A stretch of 64,000 nucleotides of DNA from Aulostomus chinensis (GCA_037954235.1 JBBMOA010000012.1:12969144-13033143), one strand, 5' to 3'. Shown: positions 14,001 through 26,743, numbered from the stretch's first letter. A program made the numbers and translations. The notes: generated by a model from the letters alone, not told the origin.

Positions 14001-17000
14001 AAAATCTTGAAGGTTACAACTTTGTTTATAATGGCTCAACCTTTGGAAGGACTTTGTGTTATGCCTCCCGGGTTTCTGGTTCAAGCCTTGTTCATGCTGT
14101 GCTTGGACTGAAGTGTAGGTGTGAGAAAGATAGAGATTCTTTTACTGTGACAGAAAAGCCCACAGCGCTCAGCCTGCCTGCCTGCAGATATAATAGCTGC
14201 ACTCCACCACAAGAACCCTCCTTCCTTTTCTATTTTCCACGCATGACATGAAAATAACATTTTATGAAACGCCACCCCTGGAGTTGCTAAAAATCAATAC
14301 AGCGAGAGCCCCTACAGAAAGACTGTAAATCATGAAAATTCCTTCCTGCAGGTCTCTTTGTCCATGTGGTTCTTCAAACTGTTATTTTAGTGCAACTATC
14401 TTCCAGAAACTGCACTTCAGTGTGTATTTGTACGATGAGAACATAGACAGTACACAGGAAAATGACGCAGCAGTTTGATATCAAAACAGATCATGTATCA
14501 ATACCATAAAGCCACTAATCCATGGTGATGCTCATGCAAATTCTGACAGAAATTATTTGCCTATGAATGGAAAATACAGGCAAGACTTGTTAGAAGATCT
14601 CACATTTATTTTACTGTACCTAAAACTGTTGGAAAACACCATTTTAAATTTGAGACTCAGGAATCTGCCTGAACATGAGGGTTTTTTAAATCTGACTGTG
14701 GCCTTGTTCTTCGGTTGTGGCCACCATCCAAAGTCTTTGGATTGAGTTGCAGTTTGAGAGGTTCCAGACAAGTGGGGGTGATGTAAATGAGCCCCCAGCT
14801 CAGCATTAATGTATTTAATTTTTCCCCAGAGAAGCAGTTTTGCCTCCTTGCCTTGTGTGCTTATGAGCTGAATAGCAGTAATGAGGGATCTAGTCTTGGA
14901 ATCATCGGTGATACTTGGAAAAGATCTCCTGGGAGACCAGAAGAACCCAGAAGGGGGAAATGGGGAGCAACAGAGCTGCACTGAACCTGAGCAGTGGTTT
15001 TTATTTGGTTTCTGTGGTCCGCGATGATTGACTTTGTGGCTTTATCAGACGAGTTGGGTTTAATGGTGTATATTCGTGCAACTGATTAGTATTTCTCCTC
15101 CTCCTTAAAGCTCCCTCCCCGGGTGCAAGGCTCCCTATTTCCCAGATCAAATATGGCAGCCACACCCACTGAACCCACCATCTTTAACAATCTCTGCGTC
15201 TACATTCCAGTTTGTTTCACTTCAATGAGCTGCATTTTATTGTTATAAATAAATCCTGATGGACAGATCGAGTTTGGCTGGTGTTTGAACAGCTGATGGA
15301 CGGACTGGCCGGTTGGTTCTGTGCTTCATTTCTGGCAAGTGGACCGGTGGAATCATTCAGCCTTCCAGCTGTAGCCCTGCCACATTTTATCCTCAGAGAC
15401 AGAGAGACCGTCAGGGGAATCCTCTTGTGTCTTCCCCTCATGCACATTCAGAGGCTGAGCGCTCTGGCTGCTGTTCAACAGGATTCCAGGAGAGACAGAC
15501 AGAAAAAAGTAGAATCAAATAGGAATTAAGGGTCTTCCCAAATGAATGAACTGATGAAGAAATCAAATCAGGCACTATGAAGAAACCACAGCTATGATCA
15601 GATCTAGTTACAGTTGGAACATCTGGCTTTGTATATACATAATAACCCGGTCCATTCCTGCTGTAATAGTTACACCTACTTGTGTAATACACTGCAACGC
15701 AACCACTGCTGATGAATAATATCCTCAGTGTCCGTTTCATAATGTGATAATCCATTACAACCTCTGACTTGCCTCGGAGAGACATAGACAGATGGAATCT
15801 GTTGGGCTGAATTTACATAAAAACTTGGCACTCTAAGTTAGCTTATGTGGGAGCAGCCAGAGATACAATAATAGAGTTTAGGAGGCAAATACTGTAAATT
15901 ATTTTGATTACTGAAAATGGATGGCCTCTGGAGTTTTGCATTAAAGTGGGCCACTTGTGTTTCCCTGCTCTATTTTTTTTTTCTATTATTCTGGGAATCA
16001 GCTAGAGTAGCTTTGCATGATTCACAATTTTAAAAGAAAACATCTTATTCATCCTCAGTTTCGCCTCTGTTTGAAGTAATCCATTCAAACATTATAAAAA
16101 CAGAGTCCATTTATGGACCCCGTGCTACTTATTCCCCTGATGGCCATTTGTATAACATGTAACAGCAACTATGAAGACAGTACATTTGAATAACTCATTC
16201 TGTATCATCAAATCACATACGATATTTAACATTTAAACTGTTTTTTTTTTCCCCGATGTGAGTTTAAGAGTTTTGGGGTTTTTTTCTTAAGACAAATACA
16301 TTTAGCCTTCCAGTCAGAGCTTTGCAAGAACTGAATGGTTGGGTGGTTTAAATGCAGCGTCATTTGAAAAACCCCCCCTCACTGCATTAACTAACTTTTA
16401 ATGGTCACTTTGATCAAGTTTCAAGACTCTGCAAGAACTTCTTGATGATCTGTACTGAATGGGGAAAAAGATTCAAGACGAAAAAACGCGTGATCTTCTG
16501 CGGGTCTAGAATCCTGAGGATGCTTCTGGACTTGCAGATAATACTGATCATTTGAAAACACAAAGCGTTTCTAAAATCACAACACCAGATACCAGATTGT
16601 ATTCACTCGCAACTTTTAATGACACTCTGCACTGATTATATCTACTAAAACAAAGTTAGAGGAAGCACTCAGTCACATAATACAAACAAATTCAAATGTA
16701 ATAATTTTTCCATTCCATGAAAGGACATGAGAAGTTTACTGTTTATCCTCCAGCCTGAACAAATCTTCACATATAACTGATAATCTACCAATCGTAATCC
16801 AGGCAATATAATCACTGCCATATTCCAAGGTTTTTGGCCTCTGCTTAATCCTTCTGGGTCTCACTCTCAGAAGTTAAACCATAAGCAATTTTTGTGAGCT
16901 CGCGTTTTGGGATAAGCGGTGTTGCTCAGGTGCGATGTTGTGCCAAAAAACCCAAACCAAAATAGCACAGCTCTGCATTTCATCTGCATAAACACAACCT

Positions 17001-20000
17001 CTGTGGTGTTGTTCCACCCACCCGGTGCACAGTGACACTTAAGAGCTGCACAATTACCAAAAAGACACAATAAAAAAAGCAGCTGCACCTGACAAAAATG
17101 GCACTGCATCAACATGCGCTTTTCCTCTGCGTGCGTGAAAATAGAGCCCTGTATCCTTCAGCCAGACAACACGTCGAGACATGTTGAGCCCCCCAAAAAG
17201 ACCTAAAATATGATGAGAGGAACTTTCGTGGCCCATCACCTGATCCTGTAATTAGACGCAGAACCATTTGTAGCCCCTCGGTGACTCTTACATTTTATAT
17301 ATGCATTGTTTTGGCTTCTCAAAAGTATTTCCCTGATACCCTAGTTGTGTTCCCAACGTCTCAGATCTGTTTTACTTTCTCTGGTTCAACTGACCCCAGT
17401 CTGATCTTTTGCAGATCCAATCTGTAAAATAAATTTATAAACAGATAAAAAGGCCCACGGAATCATCCTTCATGAAAATCAATCTGATTTGAAAGGGACA
17501 TCTGTCAATACGGCCGTTATCGAACAATCTCAGTGCTGTGATTGAAGCAATTTGATGACGTAGTCATGTATTGTCATTTGGTTCCGAAATTTTTGGACCC
17601 CGGAAGATAAACCCAGCTCATACATTATTTATCTTTTTTTAGACTGCGCAACAAATTTTGGTTCGACTTTATGCTAGCAGTTTCATGAAATCTAATAATT
17701 ATTAAATCAGTGCCGAAGCTAAGGTGCTGTACTGAATTCATTTTAGTATTAGCCTTGCAAAATTAGTGACACATTTTTGTAAAATAAACAGTTACTTACA
17801 GTTTGACATCATAACCGGTTGTCCCGAGGAGTACGACCTGAATTTGTGGCACATCAACAAAAACGAGCTACACGATCACAACATTTACCGTTTGACATCA
17901 CTTGCAGGAATGAGTATGACCTTAATTAACAACAAAGACAATTATTTAGGCTCGGCGCGAGTACATTCCTTACGTCCCACCACAAACGCCACCATGTCGA
18001 GTGACGTCAAACCTGTTTCAGAGAGAAAACAACACCAATCTCAGTCATCCGTCATCGGGCGTGCCCGCCACGACGAAGGAGCCTTCTGACTTTCCATTGA
18101 CATTGTTTCCGCGGTGCCACATCAGTCAAACACATTAGGTGCCGCTACCATTTAACGCTGTGTGAAGAGGTCGTGGTCATTTCAGTTAAGCTGTTCTCTG
18201 TGTGTTATTTGAGCCGTAGCAACACAAGAACCAACACGATGAACGTCATACACAGCAGGGATTAAAGATTCAAGTTTTTATGCTTTAATTGCAGCAGCGT
18301 ATTTTTTTTTTATATGCATGTAAAATATGGGCTGAGTTTAATGTTGGTCGGTGACAAGTGAGAGGACATGCACTTCATCTTAAAAAAAATACTGGGACTC
18401 TGTTCCTGAGGGTGTAAACAACGCACAGCGGAGACAGAAACACACCGAGAGAAGAAATAGCTCCATACCTGCAGACGCCTCTTCCATTTTTATTTCAGAA
18501 TTGACTTCTTCTGCACAATAAGTGCCTAGATATTTTGTGCAGACATTATACATCTGTGTGTGTGTCTGTGTGTGTTTGACATAATATCAGATGTGATTGT
18601 CAGTTTGTTGCACATAGCAGGATGCTGGTTTGCCCGATAAGAGATGACTAGCCAATCTAGCACAGATCTGGCTGCCTTGAAACCAATCTGGCACCAATTT
18701 ACAGATCAGCAGCAGCAGAGGGGACAAACACACACCTACATACACACAGGACACACACACATAAACAGATTTGTCACCCCGCTGATTTGAGCGTGGGAGC
18801 TTTTGCTTTGTTTATTTGGTCACTAATAGGCTCTCTCTCTTTCTCATGTAAACCGGACTTGTATTTTGTGAATTTTGTGAACGCTTTCCAGGCAGTGGCT
18901 ATGAGAGCGTGTGTGATTACACGTTGATCTCCATGAACCTGGAGAATAACTCCTGCTGCAGGTTCAGGCCAGTATTTGTTTACCTGTTTCATTTCTTCGA
19001 AACCTAATACAACTTTGCTCAACAAATAATGTGAAGTGTAAAACTGCAAAAGCAGACGCGGTGAGTAATTTCACTCGTAAACACAGATCGACATGATATT
19101 TGACAAAAATTCAATTTCAGATTTTTTTTTTTTCATTGAGGGCACAGTTAAGGTTCACAACAATGTCAGTGATGATCGACACGTTATTTGCAGGTAGCAA
19201 ACTCTGGGCGAATGTCTCATACATCTCTTTGATGGAGCCATAAAAGAAGACGATGTCATGAAACACTGCAAATGAAGAGCATTTATGGGCAAAATTCTCA
19301 CCAATTTTCAGATTTTATTGTTTGCTCTGTAAATGCCGTATTTGTGTTTCGGCGACGCGTTTCCTAACTAATTCAGTTTTCAAACTCTAAATGTGCCCTG
19401 ATGTCAAAGGTCTGTTACAAATTAGCAAGGCACCTCAGACACTTTGTATCAGAAAAGACTTTCCACAAGTAGACTTAAGCACTTATATCTTGAAAGCCAC
19501 CAGCCTTTTTTCTTTTTTTTTTCCCTTTCAGAACATGGAAGTTAATCCTAACCAATGTGAAAAAAAGTCACACAATAAGAACTGAGCTGAAGCTATGCTA
19601 CGTGTCTGACATGGAGCCTGATGCAGCTTCCATCAACGGCAGACGTGTCTTTATCTGCAGGCTACAGCACAACAGCAAGAAATATAAATTGCTTTCATTC
19701 GTGATTTAAACAAACGTAATAACTCTAAAACTATTAAGCCTTCTTGAACATAATAAAGGCAACACAGACGGCCCCAGTGTGCCCCAGGGCTTCGATCACA
19801 TTTCTGATCAGCGTAATGTTAATAGATTTATTTAACGTCGTCAAAGTGGATTCCTGATCCCAGTAAAGTTCAGTGCGCTTACCTGAAATGAACCGATCAG
19901 TGAACCAGCCAGGAGCCGCTTGTTCATTGAGAAAACCTTGAAATCAGATGTAACATTCATGCCAGTGTTGCACAGAATGACAACGCAACACCTTTGCTGT

Positions 20001-23000
20001 CTGCAGATCTGTGAAGACAAAGAGCAAAGTCAAGAGATATTCTTTGACAGTGTAACTTTGAGGCTCAGACGGGAAGCAGACCTTGATCTGTACCCAGACT
20101 TCTGCCCTCTGTTCTTTATTCTGACATCCTCAAATATGCAGTTTCTCAAAAGCTTTGTCTTTGTCAGAAATCATACCATCATTGTCTCACAATACTGTTT
20201 ATCTGAGGTTATGTGTTTTCATTTACTTGGGTTCAATTCCTGTTTTATTTTGTTTACCTGTGTTCAACATATAAGTAGTCACTACCTACTTCTTAGCAGT
20301 TCCTCACCACCTCTGCCTTATCACCTGTCACGATGGCCTTGGCCACTCAGGTTTGGTTTGATTGAGGTTCACGCCCCTATAAGCAAAGCTACGCACGCTG
20401 AGCGATAACATTCACACAGTAATTTATTGGCATTGATATCGCAGCCCCTGGTATTATTATCGTATTGTGATATATCATGATAAGATGTGAGGTATCGGGA
20501 TCCATTTTACACAACTACATTTGGTGTTTCCATGAACAGTGTACAACTACGTAATTTTCCATACACTCCTCTAATAAATTGGAAGGGAAATTATAAAAGT
20601 TTTGACTCAATTTGTCCTCTGACTTATGATTTTAATGTGATGTACTGAATATTAGACCACCCAGCATGTTGGATTTTCAACTGAGTTAGAAATTTTCATC
20701 ATTATGCAGAGTATCCCAGTATCTCTATATCATTTGTTGTGATATTTATTGTGTTTTATCCTATTGTATCTTAACGCACTGTAGCGTATTGTATTGCCTT
20801 GTATCTCTTGTCGTGTTCTATCATATCATTTAGTATCACTTTTGCATTGCATATTGTATTGTATAACATTATATCGTATCCCATCTTATATTACTGTATA
20901 TGTTTTGTATCGTGTTGTGTGGTATTGTATCGTATCGAATGGCATTTTATCGTGTCATATGGTATCATATTGCACCGTGAGGTCCTTGGCAATACCAGGC
21001 CTCAACACACATTCTCAGTGCAAGCAATACCTATTAAATGAGCTGGTCATGACAAATGGAGGCTCGTCCTGGGATTGAACAAGCAAGCTTAATGACCCGG
21101 GAGCAATTTTGTGTGTACATTCAGTCTGGTTTTGTTTGCCTGCTCAGACTGATTTCCCGTCTGGCTTCCCAGTAAAGATTTTTACCTTACCTGCACCCTT
21201 TGTCCTCAGCTTATGTGTCTCTGTTCTGCCCAGAGACGTGACACCTTTACATCTATTTTCATCGACGGCACGTCTAAACAGTAATCAAATTAATTTTTTC
21301 TGGTGTTTTACCAACACATATGTCTCTATTTACATCATGTGTAAGCAGATCTTCTTGGGAACAGTTCTGTACCAGCGTCTCCCCTCATTCGGCCCTGTCT
21401 CCTCTTTCTCCTCTGGGCTCGATAATCAGACAGGTCTGCTGAAGCCACCAATTGTCTGCACACAGAAGCGACGTGACTCTTTTACATATGAGAGCATCTA
21501 AGCAGCATTGTGAATGCAGCTCATCTTTCTGGAGGTTGACCTTTTTTTCCATGGATTAATAGGTTTTATGCTGGCAGCATTAATAAACAATTTTGTCGTT
21601 TCCACAGCGGGATAGTGAGCAGTTACTCTGCATATTAATGTACGTCCAAGCTCCTGTACCGGCTCACCTGGTGGGGAACAGGTACAATTAATTACCTAAT
21701 TGAAGCATCACAGGGAACCATGAAGGTAGTTTGCCTTCTAATTGGCTTGACATCAGAAGATTTAAATATTCTTTCAGAGAGCAGTTTATTTGGTTTAGTA
21801 ATAATAAATAAAGCAATGAGGGCATTTGTTATGAGATGCTGGCAGAGATTATCCAGGTGAGTGCATTTGAAATGAAAGGTTAATAAGGTCTCTGTTGTGT
21901 AATTTTGATTGTAGAATAGCAATATTTCCTCTTCTCTAACCTCTTTCTTGCAGATGACTTGGACATAATAGGCAGCTATTTGACTGCTGTTTGCCAGCAA
22001 CACACAATAAATCCTAATGCACACGACAAACTAAATAACAGCAAGGTCGAAACGGAGCATCATTCCAAGGAAATGTTTATTTATTTGACATTTAACAGCC
22101 AGCTTCATACTTTGGTTCTTATCACATAAGACTTCATTTGTATTGCTTTAGGTTCGCTACGTGTCTGTCTGTCAATGGATTATTGTTCTGCTCAGCAGTG
22201 TCTTGCCGCAGAAGCAGCATTAATAGTTATAATCCTAATCCTCACATTTACCACTAGAATAGCCTGAAGTTAATTCTCTTGTGTAACGTAATCTCTGGTG
22301 AGACAGACAAAAGTCATAATGCCATAACCTCTTCCGGAAGTTTTTTTTTTTTTTTTTTTTTTTTTTTGACATCTCATTATGTGCTGATGGTGCATTTGTG
22401 ACTTCCACTCAGAAATACCCGGGAGTCCTCTACGCTAGGATATAGAGGACACTCAGAATACAGCTTCTCAAGATCATTATGGTCATCCCAAGTGCCCCTG
22501 CACTCCTTCCTGCTCAGCTCTGCTCTCGCTTCATACTGGCTGGAGGATAAACTCTGACAGGAGTCATTTAGCAAAGGCCTAATTACACCCTAATCACGCC
22601 GCGGTGTGTCCAGTGTTCAAAACAGAGACTTTAACCCCCGCATTATGTCCTGTGATTTAAAATAAAGCCTCGTCTGGGTAAAACTGATGTCTGATGAAAG
22701 GCGGGAATGTTAATGAGGGCTAGAGAGAATTAAAAATCATGTGACTTTTTCCCCTTTAATTTTGGTTTTAGTGAAGGGAGAGGTGATTCACCATTAATTC
22801 AGACATTCTCGGTGGATGAATCCTGTAAGGACACCATCAAGTTTGTGTGTAGGGCCTGAGTTAAAAAGTTTCTGTTAGAATCATCGTTACCTTTGCCAAG
22901 AAGGTCATGTGATCACTGACCTATAAACTGAAAACTTACTTTGAGGTTGATTGATCGATTTTGGAGTGTGCGCTCTTCTGAAGTTCAAAGTTTTTTTCAT

Positions 23001-25969
23001 ACCAGCGGCGTTGATGACTTTTTACATCATCGTCTTTTCTTTGGGGGGGTTTGGTAACACATCTGCAGAACTAACGACATCGCCGTCAGTTTGAGGCGTG
23101 CTTTGTTTCTAAGGTTTAATAAAATGGGTTTCATCTCATGCTAAACTGAGAGGCTAAAGTTTATACCTCCATCAGCTCGTTCGCGTCGCTCTTCGTGCTT
23201 GTCATTTTTTGCAAATCTTTGCATATTTTCGTTTTGTAAGACACATCTTGCATCATCTTCCATGTTTCTGCCACTTAAAAAAAAAATCAGAGATTCTAAC
23301 AATGGACACCATTGTAATACAGGCTCGATCAGAGTTTTTTTTTTTTTTTTAATTGTATTTTATTTTTACATAGTAGTTCTGTGAGCCAGCGCAACAGAAC
23401 AGATGTTGAGAAACATCTCTTTCGCTCAGTTGTGATGGATGCGCTTTGATTAATACACCATAGCGAATGCCTTTATTTTTAGCCTGCCAGGACATGCGAT
23501 GGAAATGCTTTTTATTACCCTTCTGGTTGGAGATGAATGGGCACCAGCAGAGAGAGATACGCTGGGGCTTGGAATTCATTCGTCATTGCCAGATTGAGGT
23601 GTGGATGGAGGAGTCGCTTGATTAGTTGTATCATTATTCCTCCACTTCAGAAAGCAGCTTCGGATATGGAGGTTATTCAGAGAGTCATAATAATAAAAAA
23701 AAAAGGATCCCCTTTGGGTTTGATCAATTAAATAAAAGGAGTTTGGTTGGACTTCTTCAGGGGAAAAGTGGTGATTTTTCTCGTGCTGGGGTGACGGGGT
23801 CAGTGCCTAACAATATCTACTTTCTGCCAGGAACATGAGCTAATTGACGAAACGAGCGCTCCTACATGTGATGTCAAGGTGCAGGCCAAGGAGAGAAGGA
23901 GCGTTGCGTTTCACCAGAGCGGGTCATTAGGCCAGGCTTGAATCAAACATAATTAGAGACAGATCGGCTCGGCAGAACTCGACACGTAGACGCGCGATGT
24001 CAATTTCACTAAGCGAGGCGAGTTTGAGCGTGAAATAAAAAGGCATTTGTCCTGGTGATCTCTGAGCAACATCACAAAAAGTGTCCATCTTCATGTGTGT
24101 GTCTTTGCAGGAACTCTTTACAGCAGAGTGCAAATTCAAGGAGTCGGTGTTCGAGAACTACTATGTGATCTACTCGTCCATGTTGTATAGACAACAGGAG
24201 TCGGGGAGAGCTTGGTTTCTCGGTCTCAATAAAGAAGGTCAAGCTATGAAGGGGAACCGGGTGAAAAAAACAAAACCAGCTGCTCACTTCCTGCCCAAGC
24301 CATTAGAAGGTATGTAGTACTTTCCAGAAACAGTATCTGTATCTGATGATACTACAGTATACACAAATGACTTTTAAATGCTTTTTTTAGGTTTTGTACC
24401 ATCCCCCTGTTGTCCATGAACCATCATGTTTTGGACCAATAAAACTGAGTTCCACAGATGGACCTGTTATAAAGAATCCTAATAAGGATTAAAGGACTAA
24501 AAAGGAAACTGAATTAAATAATTTTGTTGTTTTCTTACTTGAAGGGAATCTAAGTTTTAAGTGTCACGTGCAAAACGATTGATAGAAACTGCAAATTTAC
24601 TAAAAAAAAAAAAACTTTGCTGGGTTTAGGTGGTTTTTTTGGCTGTTTTTGTTTGTTTGTTTGTTTGTTTTTTAAGGAAAATGTAAAAAATGGTTGGTTC
24701 ATTCCTTAAATCATGTGACCAGCTGTGTCTTCAGATATTCCCAGACAGCAAATAACAATAATAACTCTGCCAACTTTAAATAATTCCTTGAGTTTTCGTT
24801 CTATTTTCTACTGGTAGATGCTAAAAATGGCAAAATTGACTTTTGTTGTCTTTCACTTCTCACAGTCGCATAACCTTGCCTTTACCTCCATATTTTGATG
24901 AAAACGCTGCGTCGGCCACCTTGTTTGCTCTATGAGCAGGAAATGCAATGCTACTAACGTTTCCAAAGTTCACTTCCCATTTGTTTCAAAATTAAATGAC
25001 ATTGTGACTAATGGTAACCTTGTAAACTAGTTGATTAGAAAACTGGTCAAATCATACACACCCAGTATTCGCTTGTATTTTTGTGCTGAGTCATTATCTT
25101 ACAGTTCCGTTCCTGGATGTTTTTTTCAGCTCTTTTTCACAACACTATTTAACACCAGATGAATGTTTCCACATTTTTTTCATGGAATGTACATTTTCCC
25201 TTTTTGCTGTTAAAAATCTTATTTGAAGGAGGCGGAACCCCCAAGTCAAGATTTGTGACATCACAAATCGTTCAGCCTGAACGAGTAGGGGCCGACAGAA
25301 ACTTGTAGCCTGCAGTGCACAAACACGGAGATTGGATTTTAAACTTGGGAAATAAGACGTAGTTGCATTGTATTCTGAGAGGAAGAGTAGGTGGCATTTA
25401 AAGATTTATATGCGCTAATTATCATTGATTTCTGCTTTATAATAATGGAGTGTTTTTACACGCTTAAATATATGCTTTAATATAGGAGATCTGTAGCTAT
25501 GGTGCGTAGGAGGAGAGACAGCTCTGGAAGTGCACCATGAAACGGTTGCCACCATCACTCTCATCAGCCAGCAGCCTGATTGCTTCCCATCATTTAAAGA
25601 TGGATTCAAGTTGAAGTGTCCTTTTCAGACTGTAATACAGCTGGAGTTTAAAGTGGGGAATAATAAGACACTTTTTGCTGTTTGTTTAAAAGCCTACAGA
25701 GTCTGGAATAGCTCGGTAAATTGCAATCAGGCTGCTTTTAGACACTCAAAAGTACAGAGAAGACAATCCTGCTTCCAGTGGTTGACTTGTCTCTGTTCTG
25801 TCTTCCCTTGTCTCCCGCTCCTCCAGTTGCCATGTACAGAGAGCCATCGTTGCATGATGTTGGAGAGACAGTGCCCAAGGTGGCAGTACCTCCCAGTAAA
25901 AGCACAAGTGAGCCAGCAGTGATGAACGGAGGTAAACCTGTCAGCAAACCCGACAAGCCCCCCACATAG
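1403..25969 (+). CDS. fgf14: fgf14, last four coding exons (5' part outside window)
   Basis: Join of 1403-1513, 3744-3847, 24111-24309 and 25827-25969. FGF14 belongs to the FGF homologous factors: intracellular beta-trefoil proteins that bind the C-terminal tails of voltage-gated sodium channels and tune excitability at the axon initial segment, rather than acting as secreted FGF receptor ligands (family knowledge). The joined frame gives 185 residues from DPQLKGIVTRLYCRQG to the C terminus. This compares with about 183 for the same part of human FGF14 as I recall it. Exon sizes 111, 104, 199 and 143 nt and their phases fit the FHF pattern. The tail with MYREPSLHDVGETVPK and MNGGKPV separates it from FGF13 and other paralogs. 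All acceptors end in AG and donors are gtgagt, gtaaga and gtatgt. The first exon, which carries the alternative 1a/1b N termini, is not here. The neighbouring convergent itgbl1 agrees with the gene name. Confidence 0.95.
1514..3743 (+). other. fgf14 intron 2
   Basis: This intron has GT/AG borders and no supported gene. It is mostly unique sequence. The last 300 bp (about 3430-3640) looks non-repetitive and unusually rich in CAAT and TAATK-type words. Confidence 0.9.
3744..3847 (+). CDS. fgf14: fgf14 coding exon 3
   Basis: The acceptor is tttttctccccag and the donor gtaaga. With the split Ser codon it encodes LFNLIPVGLRVVAIQSVKTG followed by LYIAMNGEGHLYTS, the middle of the trefoil core. The length of 104 nt is the FHF standard. 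Small differences from remembered human FGF14 are GVKTG to SVKTG and GYLYPS to GHLYTS. An (ATTCT)n tract starts 17 bp past the donor. Confidence 0.96.
3865..3887 (+). repeat. (ATTCT)n pentanucleotide tract
   Basis: About 4.6 perfect units of attct, 17 bp after the exon 3 donor of fgf14. Confidence 0.9.
6330..6435 (+). mobile_element. LINE 3'-end relic
   Basis: The frame reads FISHLEELEYVPGERDVWV and then SLRLSPV. This resembles the C-terminal motif of a common fish non-LTR retrotransposon reverse transcriptase (roughly ISHL...PEELEEVAGERxVWxSLLRLLPP from memory). About ten residues of the motif (around AWERLGIP) are missing, so it is a short, internally deleted, non-functional fragment. The family name is not certain. 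Confidence 0.5.
9025..9216. repeat. Two (GT)n microsatellites
   Basis: Arrays at 9025-9058 (led by four GAGT units) and at 9167-9216 (one GCGT interruption), separated by about 110 bp. Both lie in fgf14 intron 3. Confidence 0.96.
10754..10797. repeat. Compound C18 / (CA)n
   Basis: A homopolymer of about 18 C passes directly into 13 CA units. Confidence 0.95.
10969..11021. repeat. (GT)n microsatellite
   Basis: About 26 GT units with a single GTAT interruption. Confidence 0.96.
20712..20985. repeat. Decayed GTATY-type satellite
   Basis: About 270 bp of interrupted TATCR and TATTG words (gtatt, gtatc, gtgtt, catat) with a period near 5 bp. It is too diverged to be a simple microsatellite, but the word usage is strongly biased. 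Several open frames over it (Tyr/Ile/Leu/Ser-rich) are artefacts. Confidence 0.6.
22341..22367. repeat. T27 homopolymer
   Basis: Twenty-seven T in a row in fgf14 intron 3. I see no retrocopy attached to it. Confidence 0.95.
24111..24309 (+). CDS. fgf14: fgf14 coding exon 4
   Basis: The acceptor is gtgtgtctttgcag and the donor gtatgtag. The exon starts in phase 0 with ELFTAECKFKESVFENYYVI and continues YSSMLYRQQESGRAWFLGLN, KEGQAMKGNRVKKTKPAAHF and LPKPLE. This is the most conserved FHF block and contains the sodium-channel-binding surface in the family. The Phe of ECKF (codon 24135-24137) corresponds to human Phe145 (isoform 1a), whose change to Ser causes spinocerebellar ataxia 27; it is intact here. 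Human TPEC reads TAEC. Confidence 0.97.
24310..25826 (+). other. fgf14 intron 4
   Basis: This intron has GT/AG borders and no coding content. A short perfect inverted repeat (9-bp arms at 25250-25258 and 25261-25269) surrounds the centre of TGACATCA. Otherwise the sequence is unique. Confidence 0.85.
25827..25969 (+). CDS. fgf14: fgf14 last coding exon (exon 5) with stop codon
   Basis: The acceptor is ccgctcctccag. With the split Val codon it encodes VAMYREPSLHDVGETVPK, then VAVPPSKSTSEPAVMNGGKP and VSKPDKPPT, ending in TAG at 25967-25969. The Met-Asn-Gly-Gly-Lys-Pro motif is FGF14-like. The extreme tail differs from remembered mammalian NKSKTT, as expected for the most variable part of the protein. 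Confidence 0.95.
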
Positions 25970-25991
25970 CCACACCTGACGAGTGCCCAGC

Positions 25992-26062
25992 GTGTGTGAG
26001 TGCATGTGTGTGTGTTTGTGTGTGTGCACGTGTGTGTGTGTGTGTGCACGTGTGTGTGTGTG
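25992..26062 (+). repeat. UG-rich tract directly after fgf14 stop
   Basis: Imperfect (GT)n with two gcacgtg interruptions, starting about 23 nt past the TAG. In the mRNA this is a (UG)n tract. Confidence 0.95.
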
Positions 26063-26691
26063 GAGGAGGGTATAACATGATGGAGGCAAGCCTTTTCCCC
26101 ACAAGACTCCCGACCTTCTTTCGTCTGGGGATCAGATCCAGGTGAAGCTCCCTTCATTCGTTCTATTGCCCCTCCTCCTTCTTCCCCGCCTCGTCCTCCC
26201 TTTTGTCCAGCTGTCTCAACATGGGTGGACGGAGGCGGCTATTTCTCTGGCACAGGAGGAAAGAGGACCTCTGATCATGGAATGCCTTTCAATTCCTCTA
26301 AAACTGTGACAAGTCATGTGAATACAACCACGCTGGTGGTACTTTGCTTGCTGACGGTTCATACAAGAGACCCTTCCCCTCCTTCTTTGATGCCCTGTTG
26401 CAGAAGAGTCTGTGTATCTTCAGATCTATTTTCTATACCACAGTTCACCAGCTATGTTCTGGGATAGAGGCTGTATAGATAGAGTAAATATTTGGACTTA
26501 CCGTCCTCTATTTTTTATGAGTATGTTCCCCTCTTCCCTCTCTTTCTATCTCTAGTCTCAACACTTTTCTCTTTGTCAAGTAACCTAGAAACGATTTTGC
26601 AAGCGAGTTGTGTGATTTTCTAAGAAACACATTCACACAGATGTGGCATAAAAACAAACCTATATTAAAAAAAAAACCAACAACTTCTTGC

Positions 26692-26693
<2 letters not shown>

Positions 26694-26743
<50 letters not shown>

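Larger units (their letters stand above)
3848..24110 (+). other. fgf14 intron 3 (20.3 kb)
   Basis: A large intron between exons 3 and 4. I find no coding exon on either strand. The longest open frame (7414-8067, - strand, 217 codons) has no recognisable domain, and part of it is a Phe run from poly-T. Contents listed separately are an ATTCT tract, a LINE relic near 6.3 kb, several CA/TG arrays, G19 at 11997-12015, a decayed GTATY satellite near 20.8 kb and T27 at 22341-22367. The rest is unique AT-rich sequence with nothing I can name. Confidence 0.85.

Noticed and set aside
19920..20408. 162-codon open frame on the + strand
   Set aside because: No similarity to any family I know and unbiased composition; treated as chance.
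20794..21078. Tyr/Ile/Leu/Ser-rich open frames
   Set aside because: Explained by the decayed GTATY satellite.
22886..22930. Resemblance of tttgccaagaaggtcatgtg to a dispersed fish repeat
   Set aside because: Only about 20 bp look familiar; too little to call an element.
25250..25269. Inverted repeat around TGACATCA
   Set aside because: Short, common in size for AT-rich introns, and no accompanying promoter elements.
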